Shown here piece after piece: positions 16,719 through 25,607 of a stretch of 37,886 bases of DNA. Numbering within the stretch: the first letter of the stretch is position 1; each line of letters opens with the position of its first letter. The notes below the pieces were generated by a model. The model was not told the origin of the DNA and made no database searches. It was given only the letters and a program-made list of their open reading frames with translations. Origin of the DNA: Candidatus Moduliflexus flocculans (GTDB taxonomy: Bacteria; Moduliflexota; Moduliflexia; Moduliflexales; Moduliflexaceae); NCBI GenBank assembly GCA_000739515.1, contig DF820460.1, forward strand, positions 272,037 through 309,922, given 5' to 3'. Both the position numbers and the translations under genes were made by a program.

Positions 16719-17330
16719 TTACCCTGCGATTTTTTTCGCGATGCTCGCGACATGTTTGCCCTGGAAACGCGCTCCGGCCAATTCATTCTCCGATGGCAGC
16801 CGCTCGCCGCGTCCGCCCGCGATTGTTGACGCGCCATACGGCGAACAGCCGGTAATTTCGTCAATCCGCATCTGCCCCGCGAAACTGTACGGCAGCCCGA
16901 CAATCACCATGCCATGATGCAGCAGCGTGGTGTGGAATGAGAGAATGGTGGATTCCTGTCCGCCGTGCTGCGTGGCGCTGCTGGTAAAGACGCTGCCGAC
17001 TTTGCCGACCCACGCGCCTTTTGACCAGAGGCCGACGGTCGCGTCTAAAAATTGCCGCATTTGCGCGACGGCGTTGCCATAACGAGTCGGCGCGCCGAAA
17101 ATAATCGCATCCGCGTCGGCTAATTCATCAACTGCTGCGACCGGAATATGCACAAACGCTTTTTGCGCCTCAACCGCTCCCATCTTCTGTAACACCTCTT
17201 CTGGCAGCGTTTCCGGAACGCGGCGCAATTCGACCTGCACGCCTTCGACTTCTTTGGCGCCTTCGGCAACGGCTTGCGCCATTTGATAAATATGACCGTA
17301 CATTGAATAAAAGACGATAAACAGTTTCAT
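16719..17330 (-). CDS. wrbA: NAD(P)H:quinone oxidoreductase, WrbA family flavodoxin-like protein
   Basis: A 203-residue FMN-binding flavodoxin-fold protein that reduces quinones by two electrons, protecting against oxidative stress. Motifs are [20 protein letters not shown] (phosphate loop), [40 protein letters not shown] and GLPYSF. The C-terminal GSSPYGAS-type motif reads [13 protein letters not shown]. The start at 17330 is set by GGAGGA 7-8 nt upstream; earlier in-frame codons to 17384 are rejected. It is divergent from the hybrid kinase gene. Confidence 0.93.
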   Translation of the reverse strand: MKLFIVFYSMYGHIYQMAQAVAEGAKEVEGVQVELRRVPETLPEEVLQKMGAVEAQKAFVHIPVAAVDELADADAIIFGAPTRYGNAVAQMRQFLDATVGLWSKGAWVGKVGSVFTSSATQHGGQESTILSFHTTLLHHGMVIVGLPYSFAGQMRIDEITGCSPYGASTIAGGRGERLPSENELAGARFQGKHVASIAKKIAG

Positions 17331-17538
17331 AAGATGTTCCTCCATATAAAAGCCCATGCAAATGCTCGTCATCAATTTAACCACGTTTGCATGTGATGTT
17401 TCTCATATACCTTAGCGACAAACTACTTGTTGTTGTCAGCCCTATTCTCAGAATGTCAAGAGACATAATATGAAAAAATAATATCAATTAGGGAAAAAAT
17501 TGGGGCGACGATATTCAATTCCTTGCAGGAAATCTCTC

Positions 17539-17568
17539 TTGACAAAAACCGATCTGCTGGCATGTAAT
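17539..17568 (+). promoter_or_regulatory. Candidate sigma-70 promoter with overlapping palindrome for the hybrid kinase
   Basis: A TTGACA (17539-17544) is followed after 18 bases by TGTAAT (17563-17568, five of six matches to the -10 consensus), 59 bases before the chosen ATG. A dyad CGATCTG (17550-17556) and CAGATCG (17574-17580) brackets the -10 box and could be an operator. This is pattern matching only. Confidence 0.45.
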
Positions 17569-17627
17569 ACGATCAGATCGCGTTTTTCGCAGATGTCTCG
17601 CTCAATACCTATATAATGGAGGCAGCC

Positions 17628-20600
17628 ATGCCAACAGAGTCATCTCTCAGATCATTTGTGACAGCCCTCGGCTTGCGTTTGCTGTTTTTCAGCCTGCTCA
17701 TCTTCGGATGGACACACACAAGCCAGGCGCAAACGCCAATCCACAAAACGATCCTCTTCCTATCATTTTATCAAAGCGATTTGCCAGTCAATACCCTCGC
17801 AGTACGCGCCATACAGGATGAATTTCAGCAGGCTGCCGACGTAAGCGCGAATATCTACTACGAGTATTTAGACTTCAACCGATTTACTGATCCTACGTAT
17901 CAACACGCCGTTTTCGAGCTTTTTGCGCTCAAATATCGCGACAAGCCCGTTGATGTCGTCATTCTTGGTAGCCCGAACATGCTGGAACTCTGGCTGGCGA
18001 AACGTTCGAAGATTCTTCCGACGACACCAGTGTTGTTTTATGACATGAACACCGCCAGAGCCGCCACGCTGTACCTCCCGCCAGACGTCAGCGGCGTGAC
18101 GGCGGAGGTGGATTTTGTGAAAACCGTTCGCTGGTATCTGCAAGCTCGCCCGAACGTGAATGAACTCATTCTTGTGCATGGCGTGGGACTGGCGGATCAA
18201 ACGTTTTTGCCATACATTGAAACAATGCAAGCGGAACTCTGCACAACGATACAATGCGCGGACTGGTCATCGCTGCCGGTATCGGAGATGACGCGCCGCG
18301 CCGCGACCTTGCCGGACACCGCTGTGCTCGTCTATATTCTGCTTTTCGAAGATGCCGCTGGCGTCAAGTTCAAGCCGATTGACGTGATCCGGCAGCTTGC
18401 CGCTGTCTCCTCCGTGCCGATATTGAGCGGATACGACCAGTTTATCGGCACAGGCACGATTGGTGGGTATCTGTACAGCATCGAAGAGCAAGCCCGCGCT
18501 GTCACGCAAATGGGGTTGCGCCTCCTGCGTGGCGAGCCAATCAGCGCGATACCAATTCAGACGAATCAGGGGACGCACTTCATTTTCGATCATGAGGAGT
18601 TGCGTCGCTGGGATATTCCGCTGTCCGACCTTCCTGCGGGAAGTATCCTTAAACATCGCGACCATACGCTCTGGCAAAACTATCAGCTGCAATTGATCGC
18701 CGCAGGCATAGGAATAATCGGCCTGATCGTCTTGACAATCTTTCTAAGCATGATGGCGCGGCGATTGCATATCGCCCGCGAAGCCTTGCGCCAGGCCAAT
18801 ATGAACCTGGAAACGCAGGTAAAAGAGCGAACCGCCGCGCTTCAGGACACGAACCGCTCTCTTGCCGAAGAAAATATTGAACGCAAGCGAATGGAAGAGC
18901 AACTGCGCGAAAGTGAGGAAAAATTTTCCAAAGCATTTCATTCCAGCCAGGTCGCCATGTCGCTCTCTACTCTGGCTGATGGGCGCTACATAGATGTGAA
19001 TGCTGAGTTTCTCCGCTTAGCCGAGCGCACTTACGAAGAAATCGTCGGACATACGTCGCTGGAATTAAATATATGGGCGAATTCCGAGCAACGCGACAAA
19101 ATTCTTCAGCAGATTCACGACGAGGGGGCGGTGCATAATGCTGAAATTGATATCCGCGTGAAATCTGGTAACGTTCTCACGTTCCTCTGGTCTGCGGAAC
19201 AGGTGATCATTCGAGACGCCCCTTGCCTCCTCGTCTCAGCCCTTGACATCAGCGAGCGCAAACAAACGGAAATCGCCTTGCGGGAAAGCGAAGACCGCTA
19301 TCGGCGCGTGTCGTCCGTCATTTCGGATATTGCCTACTCCTGCGACAAGACCGAAGCCAGTGGATATGTGATTAACTGGATGACCGGCGCAACGGAGCAG
19401 ATTCTCGGCTATACCGTTGATGAACTCAAAGCCATGCGTTGCTGGAGCCAATTAGTGCTGGAAGACGATCTGCCGATCTTCGATCAGCATGTCATCGGGC
19501 TTGCGCCAGATGTGAAGCGTTCTTGCGAATTGCGCCTGCGCCAGAAGAATGGCTCGGTTCGTTGGATTGCCTCATCGGCGGAGTGCGTGTTGATCGCCGC
19601 TGCGCCGCGTACGTTGCGGCTTTATGGCGGATTGGTTGACATTACGGAGCGCAAACGAACAGAAAACGCCTTGCAAGAGAGCGAAAAACGCTTTCGAACG
19701 ATTTTTCAGGAGGGAAAAGCAATCCAACTCCTGATAGATCCGGAGACCGGAAGAATTGCTGACGCCAATCTTTCCGCGCTCGAATTTTACGGATATTCCT
19801 ATGATGCGCTGACCAGCTTTCGCATTCAAGAAATCAATCAATTATCGCCGGAGCAAGTGCAAGAGGAAATGCGCCTGGCGCGAGCGCAAAAGAAAAATTA
19901 TTTTAACTTTCGCCATCGCCTTTCTACCGGCGAAATTCGCGACGTCGAGGTCTATTCCCATCCGTTGGAAATCGCGGGACGGCCTCATTTATTTTCCATT
20001 ATCCATGATATTACTGACCGTAAACGCGCTGAGGAAGCCTTGCGGGAAAGCGAGGCGCGGTGGCAATTTGCGCTGGAAGGATCGGGAGATGGGGTATGGG
20101 ATTGGAATTCACAAACCCATATCGTCTTTTTCTCCAACCAATGGAAAGCCATGCTTGGCTATGAGCCACAAGAAATCGGCGATTCGCTATCGGAATGGGA
20201 GGCGCGGATTCATCCTGATGACCGCGATCTGACCTCTGCTGCGCTTCAGGAACATTTCGACGGACTGACGCCGATTTACATGAGCGAACACCGTGTCCGC
20301 TGCAAAGATGGCTCGTATAAGTGGATTTTAGATCGCGGCAAAGTTATCAGTCGAATGCCAGATGGCACGCCGCTGCGCGTGATTGGAACGCATACTGACA
20401 TTTCCGCGCGGAAACAGGCCGAGCAGATTCTTCAGGAAAGCGAAGCGAAATATCGGCGCTTAGTGGAAAATCTGCCAGGGATTGTGTATGTCTTTTCGAG
20501 CGCTCGCGGCAGCGTATATTGTTCGACGCATGTAAGCACCATTTTAGGTTATTCGCCAGAATATCTTTACCAACAGCCGATGCTCTGGAATCAATCCATC

Positions 20601-22448
20601 CATCCCGACGACATGCCCAAAGTGGTCGCGGCGATCACGCAATTTCAGCAGGGGGAGCATTTTACGGTAGAGTATCGCATCAAGAATGCTTCGGGCGAAT
20701 GGCGCTGGCTGTATGACCTTTCGATTGGGCGGCAAGATTTGCCTGATGAGACGCTGATCGAAGGCTTGGCGCTGGATATTACCGACCGTAAACGTGCCGA
20801 AGACGCATTGACACAGGCCAAAGCCGATGCTGAAGCCGCCAACCGCATGAAATCAGCGTTTCTCGCCAATATGAGCCACGAACTGAGGACGCCGCTGAAT
20901 GCCATTTTAGGATACGCCCAAATTCTGAGCCGCGATAATGCTCTCTCCGAAGCGCAGCGCAAAGGGATGCGCATCATCGAAGATAGTGGAAATTATCTGC
21001 TCGAATTGATCAACGACATCCTTGATCTGGCGAAGATTGAGGCCGGAAAATTAGAAGTGCGTCCCGCCCCGATGCATCTTTCGTCACTGCTCGATGATGT
21101 GCGGACGATGATGATGATCAAAGCCGAACACAAAGGATTGCGATTCGAGGTTGTGAAAGAAGCAGACTTGCCGGATTATGTCGAAGGAGACGCGCACCGC
21201 CTCCGCCAGATTTTGTTGAATCTGTTAGGGAACGCGATCAAATTTACGGATCGCGGCGGCGTGACATTGCGCGTCGCGGTCGCGCATGATGTCGTAACGA
21301 CATGCGACCGCACGTCGTTACGATTTGAGATCGAAGACACTGGCGTCGGGATTGCGCCGGAAGATATGGCGAGGCTGTTTACGCCATTTCAACAGGTCGG
21401 CGAGGTCGCGCGGCAGGCGCAAGGCACGGGCTTAGGATTGGCGATCAGCCTCCATCTTGCAGAGTTAATGGGAGGAACGCTGACCGTCGCCAGCACGGCT
21501 GGAGTTGGCAGCGTCTTTCGGCTCGAACTCCCATTGCCGGTTATTGTCCCTACCGATATGTCCCTGCCTGTGCGGCGCATTATTGTTGGCGTGCATGGCG
21601 TAGCGCCGACGATTTTAGTCGTGGATGACGTGCTGGAAAATCGGTTGGTGCTTGATGAGTTGCTGACCTCGCGCGGCTGCTGCGTTTTGCAAGCCGCGAA
21701 CGGAGAAGATGCGCTTCAGCAGGCGCTGGCGTCGCCGCCATCGGCAATCATTACCGATCTGCGAATGCCAGATATGGATGGCTTCGAATTGATCCGCCGT
21801 CTCCGCCAGACGCCTGAGTTAAAAAAGACGGTCATTATCGTCTCGTCGGCCAGCGTCTATGCTGATGATCGCGAGCAAAGCCTGGTAATTGGAGGACAGG
21901 CGTTTCTGCCAAAACCGGTACAGGCTGACATGCTTTACGAACAACTTCAGGCATTAGGAGTCGCAGAGTGGCGCTATTTAGAAGAAACCTCGCCGCCAGT
22001 TCAGATGAATGATGGTGAGCAACCGCTGCCGCTCTCCACGCTTAAAGAGCTGTTCAATCTGGCAGAAATAGGGGACATTCTCGGTTTGCGCGAACATTTA
22101 GACCTGCTTGGCCGATCAGGAAAATTGACCGCATCTGTGGAACAACTTGAGGAATTCGCCCGGCATTTTCAGCTTGATCGCATTCGACAATTGTTAATAC
22201 AGCAGATGGAAGACGCAACACGGCGCGAGGCAGACGCCGCCTCAAACGCGGAATATGCGGCAGTTATTCCAGATGAATTGATTGGCCGATTGCAAAAGGC
22301 GCTTATGACGACTGATATTAAGGCGATTGAGTGCGCGATTGGCGAGATGCGGAAAATCGCTCCTGTCCTTGCTGATAAATTGACAAAATTGGCTTACGAT
22401 TTTGAGTATGATCAGATCGCCAGCCTGCTGCAACGCGATCATTCGTAA
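17628..22448 (+). CDS. Hybrid histidine kinase: periplasmic ABC-substrate-binding-like sensor, five PAS, HisKA/HATPase, receiver, duplicated C-terminal helical module
   Basis: A 1606-residue membrane sensor kinase. The start at 17628 is preferred over 17616 because the first ATG is part of ATGGAGG, whose GGAGG sits 5 nt before 17628. Order: signal peptide (about 1-35), a periplasmic domain like ABC_sub_bind proteins (about 40-345), a membrane helix (352-380), coiled coil, PAS domains beginning near 433, 557, 688, 811 and 942, HisKA with FLANMSHELRTPLN (His 1084), HATPase with LLNLLGNAIKF, DTGVGIAP and GTGLGLAIS, and a receiver with ITDLRMPDMDG (Asp 1377) and PKP. The last ~145 residues hold two related helical units, each ending (D/Y)(R/Q)I..LL. 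It should sense a ligand, autophosphorylate and pass phosphate within the protein; an output partner is not seen nearby. Confidence 0.93.
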   Translation: MPTESSLRSFVTALGLRLLFFSLLIFGWTHTSQAQTPIHKTILFLSFYQSDLPVNTLAVRAIQDEFQQAADVSANIYYEYLDFNRFTDPTYQHAVFELFALKYRDKPVDVVILGSPNMLELWLAKRSKILPTTPVLFYDMNTARAATLYLPPDVSGVTAEVDFVKTVRWYLQARPNVNELILVHGVGLADQTFLPYIETMQAELCTTIQCADWSSLPVSEMTRRAATLPDTAVLVYILLFEDAAGVKFKPIDVIRQLAAVSSVPILSGYDQFIGTGTIGGYLYSIEEQARAVTQMGLRLLRGEPISAIPIQTNQGTHFIFDHEELRRWDIPLSDLPAGSILKHRDHTLWQNYQLQLIAAGIGIIGLIVLTIFLSMMARRLHIAREALRQANMNLETQVKERTAALQDTNRSLAEENIERKRMEEQLRESEEKFSKAFHSSQVAMSLSTLADGRYIDVNAEFLRLAERTYEEIVGHTSLELNIWANSEQRDKILQQIHDEGAVHNAEIDIRVKSGNVLTFLWSAEQVIIRDAPCLLVSALDISERKQTEIALRESEDRYRRVSSVISDIAYSCDKTEASGYVINWMTGATEQILGYTVDELKAMRCWSQLVLEDDLPIFDQHVIGLAPDVKRSCELRLRQKNGSVRWIASSAECVLIAAAPRTLRLYGGLVDITERKRTENALQESEKRFRTIFQEGKAIQLLIDPETGRIADANLSALEFYGYSYDALTSFRIQEINQLSPEQVQEEMRLARAQKKNYFNFRHRLSTGEIRDVEVYSHPLEIAGRPHLFSIIHDITDRKRAEEALRESEARWQFALEGSGDGVWDWNSQTHIVFFSNQWKAMLGYEPQEIGDSLSEWEARIHPDDRDLTSAALQEHFDGLTPIYMSEHRVRCKDGSYKWILDRGKVISRMPDGTPLRVIGTHTDISARKQAEQILQESEAKYRRLVENLPGIVYVFSSARGSVYCSTHVSTILGYSPEYLYQQPMLWNQSIHPDDMPKVVAAITQFQQGEHFTVEYRIKNASGEWRWLYDLSIGRQDLPDETLIEGLALDITDRKRAEDALTQAKADAEAANRMKSAFLANMSHELRTPLNAILGYAQILSRDNALSEAQRKGMRIIEDSGNYLLELINDILDLAKIEAGKLEVRPAPMHLSSLLDDVRTMMMIKAEHKGLRFEVVKEADLPDYVEGDAHRLRQILLNLLGNAIKFTDRGGVTLRVAVAHDVVTTCDRTSLRFEIEDTGVGIAPEDMARLFTPFQQVGEVARQAQGTGLGLAISLHLAELMGGTLTVASTAGVGSVFRLELPLPVIVPTDMSLPVRRIIVGVHGVAPTILVVDDVLENRLVLDELLTSRGCCVLQAANGEDALQQALASPPSAIITDLRMPDMDGFELIRRLRQTPELKKTVIIVSSASVYADDREQSLVIGGQAFLPKPVQADMLYEQLQALGVAEWRYLEETSPPVQMNDGEQPLPLSTLKELFNLAEIGDILGLREHLDLLGRSGKLTASVEQLEEFARHFQLDRIRQLLIQQMEDATRREADAASNAEYAAVIPDELIGRLQKALMTTDIKAIECAIGEMRKIAPVLADKLTKLAYDFEYDQIASLLQRDHS

Positions 22449-22771
22449 AGATTCTGCCGCCGATGATAGTACAGCGTTATTCACTTGCATTGAGCGGGAC
22501 GAAACCTGTCAGACACCTTGAAGGTGTCTGACAGGTTTGTTCAATCATCGCGCATCATGCTGTCTCTGATTACAGAAGTTCTCTGTTGTGTCAAATGCGT
22601 TGTGAAGGCGCATAATGGCTTTGCAGGGAAATTATGTCGAAAAAACGGCTTGCGAGTTCTCGCGAATTTTCTTATTGACATAAGATGACTGCATTCATAT
22701 AACGTAATAGGTTCTGTGCTGCATGGCAGTATTGTTAGCGGTTATTATACTCAAAAAACATCAGGAACATT
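22449..22771. other. Spacer between the hybrid kinase and the sugar-transferase-like gene
   Basis: This stretch holds the palindrome at 22502-22538. Near 22674 there is a TTGACA, followed by A+T-rich sequence, which could be a promoter for the next gene, but no good -10 box at proper spacing is obvious. No gene is seen. Confidence 0.4.
22502..22538. repeat. Palindrome of the GTCAGACACC/TTGAA family, 3' of the hybrid kinase
   Basis: AAACCTGTCAGACACC, loop TTGAA, GGTGTCTGACAGGTTT: perfect 16-bp arms, then GTTCAATCATCGCG. It begins 54 bp after the kinase stop codon. It shares the stem core and flank with the element at 12940-12990. Confidence 0.85.
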
Positions 22772-24244
22772 ATGAAGAAACTATCGCGAGGAATCGAGGC
22801 TGTCAAGCAAATGTTGCGCCTGAAAGCTCAGATCAAAAGTATCAGGGATAATATTGATTCGATGTCAAGAGAGCCTGCTGACAGCCCTGTCGCGAATGAA
22901 AACAAGCGCTTGCTGCTTGAGAAGATTCTCAGTTTGTTATCGTTCATGCAGAACGTCATCGATCCAGAGGGACGGGCGCGTCAATTGCCGGACTACGAGA
23001 CATTTTCGCCCGAAGAGGTCAATCTTTCTCTGGCTGAACTCCTGTTCATGTTTCAGCAAACCCTCATCCAACTTCAACAGATGCCGCAGAAAGTTCAGGA
23101 TAATGCGATTGCGATCTTGTATTCGTATTTCATCGAATTGCAAGGCTTGTATGATCTGACGGTTGTCAGCGCGTCGGGGACTCACTATTCGTTGACCCCG
23201 TTGACCGCCTCAACCATTGCGGAACACCAGCGACGGTATTTTCAGCTTTCCGAAGAGATTGAAAATGACCCACTGATTCAAGAATATCGCAGCATCAAAT
23301 ATCATTTTCTCATGAAAGGCAGTTTAGCGCATCATCTGTATGTGATTGCATTCGATCTCCTTCCCCATTATTGGCTGCTGAAAATCAAAGAATTTGTCCA
23401 GAAAACGCCAAAATGCCGCCGGATACTTGATCCCTCCCGGATCACCTCTGTGGAAGAACTGCGTTCCGCGTTACGCAGCCATCCGCTCTCGAAAAGCGAA
23501 AAACTTCGCGTCGCAATTCACCGGCACGCTATGCGCATGTTTGACATCGTGTTTACGCGGCTTGCCCTGCGAATTGGACGCCCGGTGTTCGACGCGTTAG
23601 TCCTTTCAATCTGGATTCAGACCGTCAAAGATCATGTCGTGCCAGGCATTCATCGCAAAGATTGGCAGGCCGAATCATTATATGAAGAGCGCGAGCAGGA
23701 AGTCGTTGACATCCAAAATGGGCCAGGCAAAATAAAAATGTCGAGCGCGTTTTTTATGCAACCTCGCGTGACGTTTAACCTCGAACGCTTCCTGATCTTC
23801 AAAATCCGCACGATGACGGTCGGCGACGTGGTGCGCGTCACGGAACTCGGCAACTGGATGCGCCAGAATTCTCCAGATGAATTTTTGCAATTTTTTAATA
23901 TTGCGATGGGCGATATGGGCGGGTTAGGCATTCGCACGATGCCAGAACATGAAATCGTGCAGACCAAAGAGACCGAATGGCTGTATGGCGCGTTGATGAG
24001 CTTCGTTCCCGGCGGGATGACCAGCCCCGGCAGTATCTCCATGCGAAAAACCAACTACGGTCTGACCAAAGCGCAGCAGCTTTTTCAGGAAATTCTCTTC
24101 TATGATCCGCGCTTTAAAGGCTCGTCCGGCCTGTTTTCCGATTTTGGGATCATGCTCAAAAGTTTAGGCGTGCTGCGCAAAGGGCGCGTCGGACAGGCGC
24201 TCAAACAAACCGAAAGCTTCGACGGCAAAAAACGCGGATTTTGA
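22772..24244 (+). CDS. Divergent polyprenyl-phosphate sugar-transferase-like protein with a large N-terminal extension
   Basis: A 490-residue protein with no confident family name. From about residue 252 it parallels the catalytic core of bacterial sugar transferases (monotopic phosphoglycosyl transferases of the WcaJ/WbaP type): RMFDIVFTRLAL resembles the KRxFDi start, FFMQPRVTFNLERFLIFKIR then TM resembles FxQxRxGxxGKPFxIxKFRTM, NSPDEFLQFFNIAMGDM resembles SLDELPQLxNVLxGDM with the catalytic Asp-Glu kept (369-370), and LGIRTMP resembles VGPRP. The usual final PGxTG region is altered (VPGGMTSPGS). Residues 1-245 are helical and unrecognised, with the coiled-coil-like start RLKAQIKSIRDNID. 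AGGA lies close before the ATG. If active it would start a polyprenyl-linked glycan; loss of activity is equally possible. Confidence 0.6.
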   Translation: MKKLSRGIEAVKQMLRLKAQIKSIRDNIDSMSREPADSPVANENKRLLLEKILSLLSFMQNVIDPEGRARQLPDYETFSPEEVNLSLAELLFMFQQTLIQLQQMPQKVQDNAIAILYSYFIELQGLYDLTVVSASGTHYSLTPLTASTIAEHQRRYFQLSEEIENDPLIQEYRSIKYHFLMKGSLAHHLYVIAFDLLPHYWLLKIKEFVQKTPKCRRILDPSRITSVEELRSALRSHPLSKSEKLRVAIHRHAMRMFDIVFTRLALRIGRPVFDALVLSIWIQTVKDHVVPGIHRKDWQAESLYEEREQEVVDIQNGPGKIKMSSAFFMQPRVTFNLERFLIFKIRTMTVGDVVRVTELGNWMRQNSPDEFLQFFNIAMGDMGGLGIRTMPEHEIVQTKETEWLYGALMSFVPGGMTSPGSISMRKTNYGLTKAQQLFQEILFYDPRFKGSSGLFSDFGIMLKSLGVLRKGRVGQALKQTESFDGKKRGF

Positions 24245-24280
24245 GAGATTGTCGCGGGAAGGAGCGCATAATCTGCGATA

Positions 24281-25540
24281 TTATGCTGGCGGATTCTGAG
24301 CCGGCGGCGCGACATGCACCCAGAGAATGGCGCGATCAGTGGCCTCTTCAATGGTAAAGACGAAACCGTGATATTCGGTAGATTCTCCGACAGCGGGAAT
24401 GCGGCGAAATTGCGCCAATAAAAAGCCGCCAAGCGTTTCAAAGGTGTCACTGGCAAGCTCTAACGGGAACATTGCATTCATTTCAGCAATTTCGATCCGA
24501 GCGTTCATCCGAAATGTCCCGTCTGGCAATTGCTGATACATCGTCTCGTCAGAATTATCGAATTCATCGTCAATATCGCCGACAATCTGTTCTAACGAAT
24601 CCTCCAACGTCACGATGCCTAACGCCCCTCCGTATTCATTGACCACAATCGCGATTTGCGTGTGATGCCGCTGCAAATCTTTGATAAAATCCGCTAACAG
24701 CATCGTGTCCGGCACGTAATAGGCTTTGCGAATGAAGCGGTCAATCGTCGTCTCTTTCGATGGCGCGCGCAACAGATCAAAGGCATGAATCACGCCGACC
24801 AGGTGATCCACGCGCTCTTCATAAATTGGGATGCGGGAAAAGCCATGTTCATGAATCTGTTCAATCGCCGTTTCAATCGTCGTTCCTTTTTCCAGCGCCC
24901 GGACATCCACTAACGGCACCATAATGTCCTCGACGGTCATGTTGCGAAAATCGAACACGCGCTGCATCATCTCTTTGCGCTGCTGGTCTGCAATTGCGCC
25001 CTGGTCGCTGTGCAGCAGGAATTTAAGCTCTTCCCTGGTCAGGGTTTGCTGGCGTTGTTTTTTTTCGATCCCGGCGACGCGCATCATTTTGCCGGAAATT
25101 CCTGTAACGACAAAGACAATCGGGTAAAACGCTCTGAAGGCGAGATGGAGCGGTCGCGCAATAATCGGCACAATCGTTTCGGCGTGTTGCTGAAAGACGC
25201 TTTTTGGCACGATCTCTCCGAAAACCAGCGCAATCGGCGTCAGCAGCACCGCCACGTAAAATTCGACGGTATGCGTAAATTCCGGGGACATAGACAAAAT
25301 TGTCGTGAGCGTGACGGAAGAAATCACGACGGACAAATTTGTCCCCACAAGCGTTGTGCCTAAAAATCGCTCCGGCTGCTGCAACATTTTCTGCGCTAAC
25401 ATAGCGCCTTTTGAGCCAACTGAAGCCAAATGCCGCAGTTTGATTTTATCCACCGAAATAATCGCAATCTCCGAGCCGGAAAAAAACCCTTCGCATACTA
25501 CGCAGCAAAACACAATCAGCGCCGCAATCCACAATAACAT
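24281..25540 (-). CDS. CorC/TlyC-family membrane protein (DUF21-CBS-CorC_HlyC), copy 1
   Basis: A 419-residue CNNM/CorC-type protein, linked in the family to Mg2+/cation efflux (older name: hemolysin-like). The N-terminal DUF21 membrane domain begins MLLWIAALIVFCCVVCEGFF, then SGSEIAIIS, and includes LALVFGEIVPKS-type sequence. A pair of CBS domains follows (VEDIMVPLVDVRALE; IAIVVNEYGGALGIVTLEDS), then the CorC_HlyC end domain. It lies just after a similar gene (25608-26870), so the two are tandem paralogues. No Shine-Dalgarno is seen; the CACGAAA repeat directly abuts the start. Confidence 0.92.
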   Translation of the reverse strand: MLLWIAALIVFCCVVCEGFFSGSEIAIISVDKIKLRHLASVGSKGAMLAQKMLQQPERFLGTTLVGTNLSVVISSVTLTTILSMSPEFTHTVEFYVAVLLTPIALVFGEIVPKSVFQQHAETIVPIIARPLHLAFRAFYPIVFVVTGISGKMMRVAGIEKKQRQQTLTREELKFLLHSDQGAIADQQRKEMMQRVFDFRNMTVEDIMVPLVDVRALEKGTTIETAIEQIHEHGFSRIPIYEERVDHLVGVIHAFDLLRAPSKETTIDRFIRKAYYVPDTMLLADFIKDLQRHHTQIAIVVNEYGGALGIVTLEDSLEQIVGDIDDEFDNSDETMYQQLPDGTFRMNARIEIAEMNAMFPLELASDTFETLGGFLLAQFRRIPAVGESTEYHGFVFTIEEATDRAILWVHVAPPAQNPPA

Positions 25541-25550
25541 GTTTTTTTAA

Positions 25551-25601
25551 CCACGAAACATACGAAATACACGAAATATTGTTTTTTCGCATGTTTCATG
25601 G
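25551..25601. repeat. CACGAAA-family inverted repeat between the two CorC-like genes
   Basis: CCACGAAACATACGAAATAC (from 25551) pairs with TTTTTTCGCATGTTTCATGG (ending 25601). It lies 6 bp beyond the stop codon of the upstream gene and 10 bp before the start of the next, taking up nearly the whole spacer. Confidence 0.75.
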
Positions 25602-25607
25602 AGACAA

